From positions 1 through 64,000 of the forward strand of contig JAGCPH010000044.1 of assembly GCA_017645275.1 (NCBI GenBank): 64,000 nt of DNA, written 5' to 3'. Position 1 is the first letter of the stretch. Every line of letters begins with the position of its first letter. Shown one piece after another: positions 8,707-16,463 of this stretch. Source of the stretch: Bacteroidales bacterium. GTDB taxonomy: Bacteria > Bacteroidota > Bacteroidia > Bacteroidales > F082. Made by a program: the position numbers and the translations under genes. Under the pieces are notes generated by a model, which was not told the DNA's origin, ran no database searches, and saw only the letters and a program-made list of their open reading frames with translations.

Positions 8707-8734
8707 ATCAAAATTTTTTTAATTTTTTTAAAAA

Positions 8735-8748
8735 TATCGTACACGATA
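8735..8748. promoter_or_regulatory. Operator 1 (TATCGT-AC-ACGATA) of the radical SAM gene
   Basis: A perfect palindrome upstream of the -7 box, covering the -33 region. Identical copy at 10797-10810. Inferred site for the OhrR-type regulator encoded at 11880. Confidence 0.7.
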
Positions 8749-8761
8749 TAAAAATTATTTG

Positions 8762-8769
8762 TAATTTTG
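8762..8769 (+). promoter_or_regulatory. Promoter -7 box of the radical SAM gene
   Basis: TAATTTTG, lying exactly between the two palindromic operators. Confidence 0.75.
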
Positions 8770-8770
8770 C

Positions 8771-8782
8771 ATCGCAAACGAT
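8771..8782. promoter_or_regulatory. Operator 2 (ATCG-CAAA-CGAT) of the radical SAM gene
   Basis: A palindromic site at the expected transcription start, 36 bases after operator 1. The second copy at 10833-10844 is identical in sequence and spacing. Confidence 0.7.
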
Positions 8783-8803
8783 ATAATTTAAATTTGTATT
8801 ATT

Positions 8804-9898
8804 ATGAATCTGGCGACATATATGAGCGACGCTATTAGGCGTATAATGACGAAGGCTTATCGCAACGTGCTGAGCAATCCGTGGGAGGCTAAAACGGTGT
8901 GGCGGCTGCAGAACACTTTTTTGAAGTCGGAGAAAAAACGCGCGGCTGTCAAGAAGAAAGAAGGCATTGATGTGCCTCCGTTTTTGATATGCTCGATTGC
9001 CACCACCTGCAACTTGCATTGCAAGGGATGTTACGCCCGCGCCAACGGCATCGCGGCCGACAGTCAGGAGGAGCAGAAGAAGACGCTGACGCCCATGGAG
9101 TGGAGGTCAATCTTTGAGGAGGCGGCGTCGATGGGAGTGAACTTCGCGCTGCTTGCCGGTGGCGAGCCCATGATGCGCAGAGACATCCTCGAGGAGGTGG
9201 CTAATGTGAAGGATATGGTTTTCCCCATCTTCACCAACGGCACGCTGATAGGACATTCGTATATCGAGTTTTTAAAGAAACACCTTAATATGATACCTGT
9301 CATCAGCATCGAGGGCATGGAACACTCTACCGACGAGCGTCGTGGCAAGGGCATGTACAAACGCGCCATGCAGTCGGTGGAGATGCTGCACAACGAGGAT
9401 TTGTTCTTCGGGACGAGCATCACTGTCACGACGGAGAACTTCGACCTTGTGACCTCCGACGCTTTTGTCGACAACCTTCGCGACCTCGGATGCAAGCTCA
9501 TAGTATATGTCGAGTACGTCCCGACGGAGCCGGGCACCGAGTATCTCGCCTTCGGGGAGGCCGACATGGATAAGATGGAGGCTGTGCAGGCACATCAGCG
9601 CGAGCGGTATCACGACGTCATCATCATCTCGTTCCCTGGCGACGAGCAACATCTGGGAGGCTGTCTGGCGGCTGGTCGCGGTTTCTTCCACATCGGTCCC
9701 GATGGCAGCGCCGAGCCTTGTCCGTTCTCACCTTTCAGCGACAGAAACGTCATAGATATCGGTGTCAAAGGAGCACTCGCGTCGCCGCTCTTCCGCAAGC
9801 TGCGCGAGGTGCATCTGGTGGGCGGCGAACACTCGGGCGGCTGCGCCCTGTTCGAGCATCGTGAAGAGGTGGAAGCTATGTTAAAAGAAGCAGTTTGA
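8804..9898 (+). CDS. Radical SAM protein
   Basis: 364 residues. The [4Fe-4S]/SAM motif is CNLHCKGC (CxxxCxxC, near residue 70), followed by GGEPMMRRDILEE (the GGE motif), IFTNGTLI and VISIEGMEHSTDERRG, the standard order of a radical SAM TIM-barrel. The C-terminal part has further cysteines (GGCLAAGRGFFHIGPDGSAEPCPFSPFSD and GGCALFEHREE) that may hold an auxiliary cluster, as in SPASM-like proteins. Substrate unknown. Its promoter is framed by the same two palindromes that frame the ferritin-like operon, so it likely belongs to the same peroxide-responsive regulon. Only 29 bases separate it from the nitroreductase gene, which is probably co-transcribed. Confidence 0.88.
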   Translation: MNLATYMSDAIRRIMTKAYRNVLSNPWEAKTVWRLQNTFLKSEKKRAAVKKKEGIDVPPFLICSIATTCNLHCKGCYARANGIAADSQEEQKKTLTPMEWRSIFEEAASMGVNFALLAGGEPMMRRDILEEVANVKDMVFPIFTNGTLIGHSYIEFLKKHLNMIPVISIEGMEHSTDERRGKGMYKRAMQSVEMLHNEDLFFGTSITVTTENFDLVTSDAFVDNLRDLGCKLIVYVEYVPTEPGTEYLAFGEADMDKMEAVQAHQRERYHDVIIISFPGDEQHLGGCLAAGRGFFHIGPDGSAEPCPFSPFSDRNVIDIGVKGALASPLFRKLREVHLVGGEHSGGCALFEHREEVEAMLKEAV

Positions 9899-9927
9899 AT
9901 TAAAAAAATCAATAAAAATATAATACT

Positions 9928-10605
9928 ATGACAGAAAAAGAAGCTATCATTGCTCGCCATTCAGTGCGGCAATATCTCGAAAAACCCATCGAGGAAAAAA
10001 TCATCGAAGAATTAAACGACTTCATCAGAGGATGCAACCGTGAAGGTGGCACACATCTTCAGCTTGTCGTCAACGAGCCTAAGGCTTTTGCCAGCGGCAT
10101 GGCAAAATACGGCAAGTTCAGCGGCGTGAGCAATTACATCGCAGTGGTTGGAAAGAGAGGCGACGACGTCAAGCTCGGCTATTACGGCGAGAAGGTGGTG
10201 ATACGCGCCCAGATGCTCGGTCTGAACACCTGCTGGGTGGGACTCTCGTTCAGCAAACAACCCGACGCCTATCATGTGTTTGAAGGCGAGAAACTGTTTT
10301 GCGTCATCGCCTTAGGCTACGGCGCCAACCAAGGTGTGCAGCATAAGCTGAGACCTATCGAAGACTATGCCGAGGTGAACGGCACCATGCCGGAGTGGTT
10401 CCGCCAAGGTATGGAAGCCGCCATGCTCGCCCCGACAGCCGTCAACCAACAGAAATTCAAATTCGTGCTTCACGAAGGCAACAAGGTGGAGGCTAAAAGC
10501 CGTTTCTCGCTCATCGGTTATGCCAAACTCGACCTCGGCATCGTGATGTATGATTTTGAAGTCGGTGCCGGAAAAGAGAATTTTTCGTATCTTTGCGAGA
10601 AATAA
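9928..10605 (+). CDS. Nitroreductase-family flavoprotein
   Basis: 225 residues. Starts MTEKEAIIARHSVRQYLEKPI, the FMN-phosphate binding RxSxRxY signature of the nitroreductase fold, and ends with a conserved-looking MEAAMLAPTAVNQQKFKFVL (the second FMN-contact region, in which family members have APxAxNxQ) and LDLGIVMYDFEVGAG. It fits the putative TM-nitroreductase group, NAD(P)H-dependent FMN enzymes of unknown substrate. It follows the radical SAM gene, under the same operator-bearing promoter, suggesting a role in redox stress rather than antibiotic reduction. Confidence 0.85.
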   Translation: MTEKEAIIARHSVRQYLEKPIEEKIIEELNDFIRGCNREGGTHLQLVVNEPKAFASGMAKYGKFSGVSNYIAVVGKRGDDVKLGYYGEKVVIRAQMLGLNTCWVGLSFSKQPDAYHVFEGEKLFCVIALGYGANQGVQHKLRPIEDYAEVNGTMPEWFRQGMEAAMLAPTAVNQQKFKFVLHEGNKVEAKSRFSLIGYAKLDLGIVMYDFEVGAGKENFSYLCEK

Positions 10606-10608
10606 AAA

Positions 10609-10710
10609 ATGAAGAAATCACTAATAATCGCTTTGACATTGATGACATAGGCATCGTGCCAAAACAACAAAAATTCCGCCATACGGCTTTCACCACACGA
10701 TTCTTGCTGA
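10609..10710 (+). pseudogene. Lipoprotein remnant with in-frame stop inside its signal peptide
   Basis: The sequence reads MKKSLIIALTLMT, then a TAG stop, then ASCQNNKNSAIRLSPHDSC and another stop. Placing any residue at the TAG gives a textbook lipoprotein signal peptide with an ASC lipobox, so this looks like a gene killed by a nonsense mutation and a later truncation. A TATCTTTG box (10588-10595) overlaps the end of the nitroreductase gene and may be its old promoter. The rest of the gene is gone. Confidence 0.5.
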
Positions 10711-10796
10711 AAGCCATCACCGGCACGATAGAAAACAGCATTGTTAACCCGCTGATTTACAATGCCTTTTTGTAATAATGAAAATTTTTTTAAAAA

Positions 10797-10810
10797 TATC
10801 GTACACGATA
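10797..10810. promoter_or_regulatory. Operator 1 (TATCGT-AC-ACGATA) of the ferritin-like operon
   Basis: Identical to 8735-8748 and at the same distance from the -7 box. Confidence 0.72.
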
Positions 10811-10823
10811 TATAAATATTTTG

Positions 10824-10831
10824 TAATTTTG
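10824..10831 (+). promoter_or_regulatory. Promoter -7 box of the ferritin-like operon
   Basis: TAATTTTG between the two operators. Confidence 0.78.
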
Positions 10832-10832
10832 C

Positions 10833-10844
10833 ATCGCAAACGAT
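10833..10844. promoter_or_regulatory. Operator 2 (ATCG-CAAA-CGAT) of the ferritin-like operon
   Basis: Identical to 8771-8782, 36 bases after operator 1, at the expected transcription start. Confidence 0.72.
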
Positions 10845-10879
10845 ATAAACAACTGTTTAACAATAAAAATATTAAAATT

Positions 10880-11335
10880 ATGAACAAAGAGAAATCAATC
10901 AACGCATTACAATTTTTTGTAACAAATTTGTCAAATCAGGCTTTTGGACACAAACTTCAGGGTAAGGTCTTTGCCGACCAGGGCTTTGAGAAACTCGGCG
11001 AGAAGTACATGGGCCATCACGACGAGGAGATGGGCTGGGTTGACAAGTTCATCGGCCGTATCCTCGACCTCGGCGGCGAGCTGAAACACGAGACACGTCC
11101 TGAGAGCAAGCTCATCAGCGAGCCTTGCGAATACATCAAATTCGACCATGAGGTTTCGGTCAACGGCATCGAGTTATTACGCAAATGCATGAACGACATC
11201 TGCGAAGACATCACCACCTTCGACATTATGAAGGAATACCTCAAAGACGAGGAGGAAGACATGTACTGGAGCGAGACACAGCTCAACCTCATTGAGAAGA
11301 TAGGTTATCAGAATTGGTTGATTAAACAAATGTAA
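10880..11335 (+). CDS. Ferritin-like (bacterioferritin-type) protein
   Basis: 151 residues in a four-helix pattern. Putative metal ligands: helix with HHDEEMGWVDKFIGRILDLGG (His/Glu) and the last helices with DEEEDMYWSETQLNLIEKIG (Glu/Glu), resembling bacterioferritin and Dps-like oxidation sites. It probably stores iron or removes Fe(II)/peroxide. The frame is open back to 10778, but that region holds the promoter and operators. The ATG at 10880 (MNKEKSINALQFF) is therefore used. It is first in an operon with glutathione peroxidase and the OhrR-type regulator; spacing to the next gene is 2 bases. Confidence 0.85.
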   Translation: MNKEKSINALQFFVTNLSNQAFGHKLQGKVFADQGFEKLGEKYMGHHDEEMGWVDKFIGRILDLGGELKHETRPESKLISEPCEYIKFDHEVSVNGIELLRKCMNDICEDITTFDIMKEYLKDEEEDMYWSETQLNLIEKIGYQNWLIKQM

Positions 11336-11337
11336 TC

Positions 11338-11883
11338 ATGACAAAGATATTCGACTATAAAGCTCTAAACAACAGAGGTTTAGAGATGGACTTCAGCCAA
11401 TATGAAGGCAAGGTCCTGATGATTGTAAACACCGCCTCGAAGTGCGGTTTCACTCCACAATACGATGGTTTGGAGGCGCTTTATCAGAAATACAAAGACC
11501 AGGGATTGGTCATCCTCGGCTTCCCATGCGACCAGTTCGCGCATCAGGAGCCTGGCTCAGACGAGGAGATAGCGGAGTTCTGCCGCATCAACCACGGCGT
11601 GACGTTCCCGTTGATGAAGAAGATCGACGTCAACGGTGAGAATGCCGACCCTATCTTCAAATTCCTGAAGTCGCAGGCTCCCGATGAGGAATACAAAGGC
11701 CTGAAGGCGAAGGCTGCACACACCATGTTCAAGACCATCAGCAAGAGCGCTAAGGAAAAAGGTGACATCATGTGGAATTTCACCAAGTTCCTCATCTCAC
11801 GTGACGGCAACACTGTCAAACGTTATGCTCCGACCACCGAGCCTGCAGATTTTGAGAACGACGTAAAAGAAATGCTCGGATGA
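11338..11883 (+). CDS. Glutathione/thioredoxin peroxidase (GPx family)
   Basis: 181 residues, the usual size of bacterial GPx. The peroxidatic cysteine sits in NTASKCGFTPQY, followed by GFPCDQF with the family Gln, and MWNFTKFLISRDG with the Trp-Asn pair. The active residue is Cys, not selenocysteine. Such enzymes usually use thioredoxin and reduce H2O2 and organic hydroperoxides. It lies in the cytoplasm (no signal peptide). It overlaps the regulator gene by four bases (ATGA), so the two are translationally coupled. Confidence 0.95.
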   Translation: MTKIFDYKALNNRGLEMDFSQYEGKVLMIVNTASKCGFTPQYDGLEALYQKYKDQGLVILGFPCDQFAHQEPGSDEEIAEFCRINHGVTFPLMKKIDVNGENADPIFKFLKSQAPDEEYKGLKAKAAHTMFKTISKSAKEKGDIMWNFTKFLISRDGNTVKRYAPTTEPADFENDVKEMLG

Positions 11884-12323
11884 GACCAGAGTTTTCGTTA
11901 GACAACCAACTCTGTTTCAGGCTGTACACCGCTTCGCGCCTTCTCACACAGGCTTATCACCCGTTGCTCTCTGAGCACGAGCTGACATACCCGCAGTATC
12001 TCGTGCTGCTGGTGCTGTGGGAGAAGGACGCCCAGCCCGTGAACGACATCGCCAAACGGCTGTTTCTGGAGACCAACACCATCACGCCGCTTCTGCAGCG
12101 TATGGAAAAGGAAGGCATACTGACACGCACCAGAGGCTCGAAAGACGCCCGTCAGATGATTGTCACGCTGACAAAGAAAGGCTATGAGCTTCAAGACAGT
12201 CTGGCAGAAGTGCCATATACCGTTGGCAAAGCCGTCATCTGCAAGAGCTTCCAGCCTGAAACGGCACCAGAGATGTTTAAGATACTCGACGACATCATTG
12301 TAAAACTCAATAAAAAACCATAA
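11880..12323 (+). CDS. ohrR: MarR-family regulator, OhrR type
   Basis: 147 residues with a MarR winged helix (YPQYLVLLVLWEKDAQPVNDIAKRLFLETNTITPLLQRMEKEG, then RSSD-like GSKDARQMIVTLT wing). The N-terminus LDNQLCFRLYTASR carries a cysteine at position 12 in the context conserved in OhrR organic-hydroperoxide sensors, where oxidation of this Cys releases DNA. It closes the ferritin-like/GPx operon, so it probably autoregulates it. The duplicated palindromes flanking both promoters at 8762 and 10824 are the best candidate operators. No ohr gene is seen in the window. Confidence 0.85.
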   Translation: MRPEFSLDNQLCFRLYTASRLLTQAYHPLLSEHELTYPQYLVLLVLWEKDAQPVNDIAKRLFLETNTITPLLQRMEKEGILTRTRGSKDARQMIVTLTKKGYELQDSLAEVPYTVGKAVICKSFQPETAPEMFKILDDIIVKLNKKP

Positions 12324-12328
12324 AAAAG

Positions 12329-12403
12329 ATGTTGTTAGCGGCTTTATCGATGCTGATTCTGGCTGGCTGCAGAAAAAAAACAAAGAGCAGGCACTGTTTG
12401 TAG
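12329..12403 (+). CDS. 24-residue lipoprotein-like peptide
   Basis: Reads MLLAALSMLILAGCRKKTKS plus four more residues, then TAG. It is almost exactly a lipoprotein signal peptide (lipobox LAGC) with a short basic tail. It lies 5 bases after the OhrR gene. After the TAG the frame continues for 11 codons (PARFEQFADNQ) to a TAA. It may be a tiny entericidin-like lipoprotein or the 5' stub of a lost gene. No close family is recognised. Confidence 0.35.
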   Translation: MLLAALSMLILAGCRKKTKSRHCL

Positions 12404-12434
12404 CCTGCACGCTTCGAGCAGTTTGCCGACAATC

Positions 12435-12515
12435 AATAATATACAGGCTCCTCTGGAACCATCTTCTGTTGACATTTTGTCGCTGATGATAGCGTTCCAG
12501 AGGAGATATATTATT
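12435..12515. terminator. Long imperfect hairpin between the ohrR operon and pyrG
   Basis: Inner arms CTCCTCTGGAAC (12448-12459) and GTTCCAGAGGAG (12494-12505) are perfect 12-bp complements. Outer arms AATAATATA (12435-12443) and TATATTATT (12507-12515) extend the stem by 9 bp. The loop is about 34 bases. A T-rich stretch follows. It may be a terminator or a larger structured RNA. Confidence 0.6.
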
Positions 12516-12549
12516 TTTATTATTCGTGGTTTTTTATATATTATTTTAT

Positions 12550-12557
12550 TATTTTTG
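12550..12557 (+). promoter_or_regulatory. Promoter -7 box of pyrG
   Basis: TATTTTTG, 20 bases before the pyrG start codon. Confidence 0.6.
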
Positions 12558-12577
12558 CGCCTTAAAACTTATAATCC

Positions 12578-14167
12578 ATGACAAGATACATATTTGTTAC
12601 CGGAGGCGTGGTCTCCTCTTTAGGAAAAGGCATTATCTCAGCCAGCATCGGCAAGCTTTTACAGGCTCGCGGATATAGCATCACCATTCAGAAATTCGAC
12701 CCTTACATCAACATCGACCCTGGGACGCTCAACCCATACGAGCACGGCGAGTGCTACGTGACGGTAGATGGCATGGAGACCGACCTCGACCTCGGACACT
12801 ATGAGCGTTTCACAGGCATCCGCACCACGCAAGCCAACTCGGTGACGACGGGCAAGATTTACAAAGCCGTCATCGACAAAGAGCGTCGCGGCGACTATTT
12901 GGGCAAGACCATTCAGGTGGTGCCTCATATCACCGACGAGATAAAACACCGCATTTTACAGCACAACGACGAGGTCGACTTCGTGATCTCGGAAATCGGC
13001 GGCACCATAGGCGACATCGAGTCGGCGCCATTCCTTGAGGCTATACGCCAGCTGAAATGGGAACTCGGCAACCGCGCGGCATGTGTGCATCTCACCTTTG
13101 TGCCGTATCTGAGGGCTGCTGACGAGCTCAAGACCAAGCCGACGCAACACTCGGTGAAAGAGCTGCAAGGTGCAGGAATCCAGCCCGATGTGCTCGTGTT
13201 GCGCACCGAGAAACACCTCTCCGACGGCATCCGTCAAAAGGTGGCGTCGTTCTGTAACGTCGACCTCGAATGTGTGGTGCAGAGCGAAGACCTCCCGAGC
13301 ATCTATGAGGTGCCTGTCAACATGCAGCGGCAGGGACTTGACGCGGCTTTGTTAAGAAAATTCGGCGTGCCGGTGGGCGAAATGCCTAAGATGGAATCGT
13401 GGCACCATTTCCTCGAGCTACAGCATGGCGCAACAAAAGAATTACATATCGGATTGGTAGGCAAATACGACCTCCAGGACGCTTACAAGAGCATCCGCGA
13501 GAGCCTGATATTGGCGGGAATATACAACCATGTCAAGGTGAAAATCGACTTCATCAACAGCGAGAACATCACCAAGGCCAATGTGGCGGAGAAGCTGGCC
13601 AATGTGGCCGGAATTCTTGTTTGTCCGGGCTTCGGCCAGCGTGGCATCGAGGGCAAAATCATAGCATTGGAACATGCCAGAACCCACGACATGCCAGCGT
13701 TCGGCATCTGTCTCGGCATGCAGATGATGGTCATCGAGTTCGCCCGTGACGTGTTGGGCTACAGCGACGCCAACTCAAGCGAGATGGACGCCAAGACACC
13801 TCACAACGTAATCGACATGATGGAAGACCAGAAAAACATCACCAACATGGGCGGCACCATGCGTCTGGGCGCGTACGGATGCGAGCTGCGCAAAGGCAGC
13901 AAGGTGGCTGGCATCTACGGGATGCCGAAGATCAGCGAGCGTCACCGCCATCGTTATGAATTCAACAACAAATACAAAGACGAATACGAGAAAAACGGCA
14001 TGATGTGCGTGGGCACCAACCCAGAGAGCGGACTGGTGGAGATCGTCGAGATTCCTACCCTTCGCTGGTACATCGGCACACAGTTCCATCCGGAATATTC
14101 GAGCACGGTGCTGAATCCGCATCCGCTGTTCTTGGATTTCATCAAAGAGTGCAATAAAACCATTTAA
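12578..14167 (+). CDS. pyrG: CTP synthase
   Basis: 529 residues, full length. It makes CTP from UTP, ATP and glutamine. The N-terminal amidoligase domain begins TRYIFVTGGVVSSLGKGIISASIG (P-loop) with KFDPYINIDPGTLNPYEHGE and ETDLDLGHYERF. The C-terminal glutamine amidotransferase domain has the nucleophile Cys in AFGICLGMQMMV and the His/Glu pair in QFHPEYSST. Cytoplasmic tetramer. Its own promoter follows a strong hairpin, so it appears insulated from the peroxide operon. The downstream thioredoxin-like gene begins 12 bases after the stop. Confidence 0.98.
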   Translation: MTRYIFVTGGVVSSLGKGIISASIGKLLQARGYSITIQKFDPYINIDPGTLNPYEHGECYVTVDGMETDLDLGHYERFTGIRTTQANSVTTGKIYKAVIDKERRGDYLGKTIQVVPHITDEIKHRILQHNDEVDFVISEIGGTIGDIESAPFLEAIRQLKWELGNRAACVHLTFVPYLRAADELKTKPTQHSVKELQGAGIQPDVLVLRTEKHLSDGIRQKVASFCNVDLECVVQSEDLPSIYEVPVNMQRQGLDAALLRKFGVPVGEMPKMESWHHFLELQHGATKELHIGLVGKYDLQDAYKSIRESLILAGIYNHVKVKIDFINSENITKANVAEKLANVAGILVCPGFGQRGIEGKIIALEHARTHDMPAFGICLGMQMMVIEFARDVLGYSDANSSEMDAKTPHNVIDMMEDQKNITNMGGTMRLGAYGCELRKGSKVAGIYGMPKISERHRHRYEFNNKYKDEYEKNGMMCVGTNPESGLVEIVEIPTLRWYIGTQFHPEYSSTVLNPHPLFLDFIKECNKTI

Positions 14168-14179
14168 AATATTAAAACC

Positions 14180-15268
14180 ATGAAAAAAATCTTATTATCT
14201 CTCTTCGCGGCGCTGATGATTTTAAGCGGCTGCAACAAAGCAAAACAGTTCAAGGTGACTATGAACCTTGACAATTCGGACGGCGAACAGGCTATCCTCA
14301 TCAAGACCCTTGACGGCAACACGCCGATTATTCTCGACACCGTGGTCTTCGCCGACAACAAAGCCGTTTTCAACGTCAATTTCGACGAGCCATACGCACT
14401 TTACATCCTGAAACTCAAAGGGTCACGTGATTTCTTTATGATGTTCCCTGAAAATCAAGATGTTACGGTTACTGGCGACATCGACGACTTTATACATATC
14501 GAAGCGACAGGTGGTGCCACACAGAATGCTTTCAACGAGTATCAGATGGCTCTTGCAAAAATCAATGAGCCAGGACTTGCTCTCGAAAAGGAGATTAACG
14601 CCGCATACGACGCTGACGACAGCGTGAGATATGAGGAACTCAACGCACAGTTTTTGGTCATCTACCATGAAAATATCGACTGTAAGAAAGACTTTATCAA
14701 TAACCATGCCGACAGCTATGTGGCTCATTACATCCTCGACGATATGAAATACGACCTCGAGCTGGCAGAGGTGATAGAGTTTGCCGACTTGCTCACCAAC
14801 GAGTCACCATACAGAGACAATGTCGTCGAGTTTATCGCAAACAACCAGCGTGTGGAGCTCGGTCAGCCGTTTATCGACTTCACTTTGCAGACCGTTGATG
14901 GTAAAGATGTGAACCTTGCCGAACTCATCAAAAACAACAAGGTCGTGATGATTGACTTCTGGGCATCGTGGTGCGGACCATGCCGTCATGAAAACCCTGT
15001 CGTAAAGGCCGCTTACGAGAAATATCACGACAAAGGCTTGGAGATAGTCGGCATAAGTGTCGACAGAAACGAGGCTGCATGGCTGCAAGCTGTCGAAGAA
15101 GACGCTCTGCCGTACATCCAGGTGCGCGACGCTGCTGGTGAAGTAGGCAATAACTATGCTGTGGTTTACATCCCGAGCAATTTCCTCTATGACCAGAACG
15201 GCATTATGATTGCAAAAGGCCTTCGTGGCGAGGAACTTGAGGCTAAGCTGGCTGAGGTTTTGAACTAA
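14180..15268 (+). CDS. Thioredoxin-family lipoprotein (TlpA/ResA-like)
   Basis: 362 residues with an SPII signal peptide (MKKILLSLFAALMILSGC). The N-terminal ~220 residues form a DUF4369-like beta-rich domain (KVTMNLDNSDGEQAILIKTLDG) and a helical linker. The C-terminal ~140 residues are a TlpA/AhpC-TSA thioredoxin domain with VMIDFWASWCGPCRHENP (WCGPC near 263-267) and the cis-Pro region AVVYIPSNFLYD. It is a periplasm-facing disulfide reductase of a type abundant in Bacteroidota. It is next to pyrG and a lipoprotein serine hydrolase (16 bases apart). Partner unknown. Confidence 0.93.
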   Translation: MKKILLSLFAALMILSGCNKAKQFKVTMNLDNSDGEQAILIKTLDGNTPIILDTVVFADNKAVFNVNFDEPYALYILKLKGSRDFFMMFPENQDVTVTGDIDDFIHIEATGGATQNAFNEYQMALAKINEPGLALEKEINAAYDADDSVRYEELNAQFLVIYHENIDCKKDFINNHADSYVAHYILDDMKYDLELAEVIEFADLLTNESPYRDNVVEFIANNQRVELGQPFIDFTLQTVDGKDVNLAELIKNNKVVMIDFWASWCGPCRHENPVVKAAYEKYHDKGLEIVGISVDRNEAAWLQAVEEDALPYIQVRDAAGEVGNNYAVVYIPSNFLYDQNGIMIAKGLRGEELEAKLAEVLN

Positions 15269-15284
15269 AAAAATCCGTCAGACG

Positions 15285-16454
15285 ATGAAGCTACGTCATT
15301 TCATTATGCTGGCCGTATGCGCGCTGGCGGTATCGTCGTGCTCTATCTTCAGGGCATTAAAGACTGACGGCAAGGACGGCCCTACCGTATACAGCTACAA
15401 AAAACGCCAGGTCGACACCATTGCCAACGGCGGCATGGCGTTTCATTTCCCTGTCGGGAAACATGCAGTATGGCTCGACACCCTGCATTTCCTGAACAAC
15501 CAGCCTTTCGGCGACAACCAGACCTTCAGCGAGGTGATTGAAACCAAAGGCGACAACCAGGCGGTGCTCATCATCCACAACGACAGCATCGTTTATGAGA
15601 AATATTTGGGCGACTACTCCGCCGACCACATGGCTACCATCTTCTCTATCACGAAATCGATAACGTCGCTGCTGTGCGGCATCGCCATCGACGACGGATA
15701 CATCCACAGCGTCGATGACCCTGTCACCGACTATCTGCCGGAGCTTAAAGAAGAAGATCCGATGTGGCAGGAGCTAACAATCCGTCATCTGCTCGACATG
15801 CGCAGTGGCCTCGACTTCGACGACGTTTATGAGTTCACATCATTGAAAGACTTGAAGATGCTCAACGCGATGGCGAAGCTGAACTACGGACACAACATCC
15901 GCAAGCAGGTCAAGAGTCTGAAATTCCGTTGCAAGCCAGGCACACAGTACCGTTATGAGAGCATGACACCGGCGATTCTCGGCATGGTCATCGAGCGCGC
16001 CTCTGGCAAGAGTTATGCAGAATATCTCAGCGAGAAGGTGTGGCAGCCTCTTGGCATGAATTCGGCTGCGCTGGTCATCATCGACAGCAAGAAACACGAC
16101 ATGGCGCACACCTTCGGAGGTGTCACTATGAATATCATGGATCTGGCGAAGATTGGCCGTCTTTACCTCAACAAAGGCATGTGGGACGGCAAACGCATCG
16201 TCAGCGAGGACTGGATAGTGAGCTCGACCAGATATGATGTCACCAACTTCGGATACCATTACAATTGGTACAACCTCAGTTACAACAACTACTATCTGAC
16301 ACGCTATCCAGGCTATTTTGCGCTGGGCATCTTTCAGCAGACGCTTTATGTGAACCCGCGTAAGAACCTCATCATTGTGAGGTTGGGAAGCTCAAATCGA
16401 GGCTATGCCTACATTCCCGCCTTGTTTGAGAGAGTTGCAAATGCGTGGCGATAG
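15285..16454 (+). CDS. Beta-lactamase-family serine hydrolase, lipoprotein
   Basis: 389 residues. Signal peptide MKLRHFIMLAVCALAVSSC marks a lipoprotein. The fold is that of class C beta-lactamase/DD-peptidase-like esterases: catalytic SxxK in IFSITKSITSLL, YxS/N-type YRYESMTPAILG and a late HTFGG segment. Such proteins in Bacteroidota are mostly esterases or peptidases of unknown substrate, not drug-resistance enzymes. It ends 9 bases before the convergent membrane-protein gene. Confidence 0.9.
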   Translation: MKLRHFIMLAVCALAVSSCSIFRALKTDGKDGPTVYSYKKRQVDTIANGGMAFHFPVGKHAVWLDTLHFLNNQPFGDNQTFSEVIETKGDNQAVLIIHNDSIVYEKYLGDYSADHMATIFSITKSITSLLCGIAIDDGYIHSVDDPVTDYLPELKEEDPMWQELTIRHLLDMRSGLDFDDVYEFTSLKDLKMLNAMAKLNYGHNIRKQVKSLKFRCKPGTQYRYESMTPAILGMVIERASGKSYAEYLSEKVWQPLGMNSAALVIIDSKKHDMAHTFGGVTMNIMDLAKIGRLYLNKGMWDGKRIVSEDWIVSSTRYDVTNFGYHYNWYNLSYNNYYLTRYPGYFALGIFQQTLYVNPRKNLIIVRLGSSNRGYAYIPALFERVANAWR

Positions 16455-16463
16455 ATGCCAACG

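Noticed and set aside
12470..12481. TGACATTTTGTC matches the inverted repeat before dnaK
   Set aside because: No -24/-12 promoter follows, it sits in a hairpin loop, and a 12-base match between two AT-rich gaps is expected by chance.
15285..16454. Beta-lactamase resistance gene
   Set aside because: The protein has the SxxK fold but belongs to the broad serine-hydrolase lipoprotein group; nothing points to drug hydrolysis.
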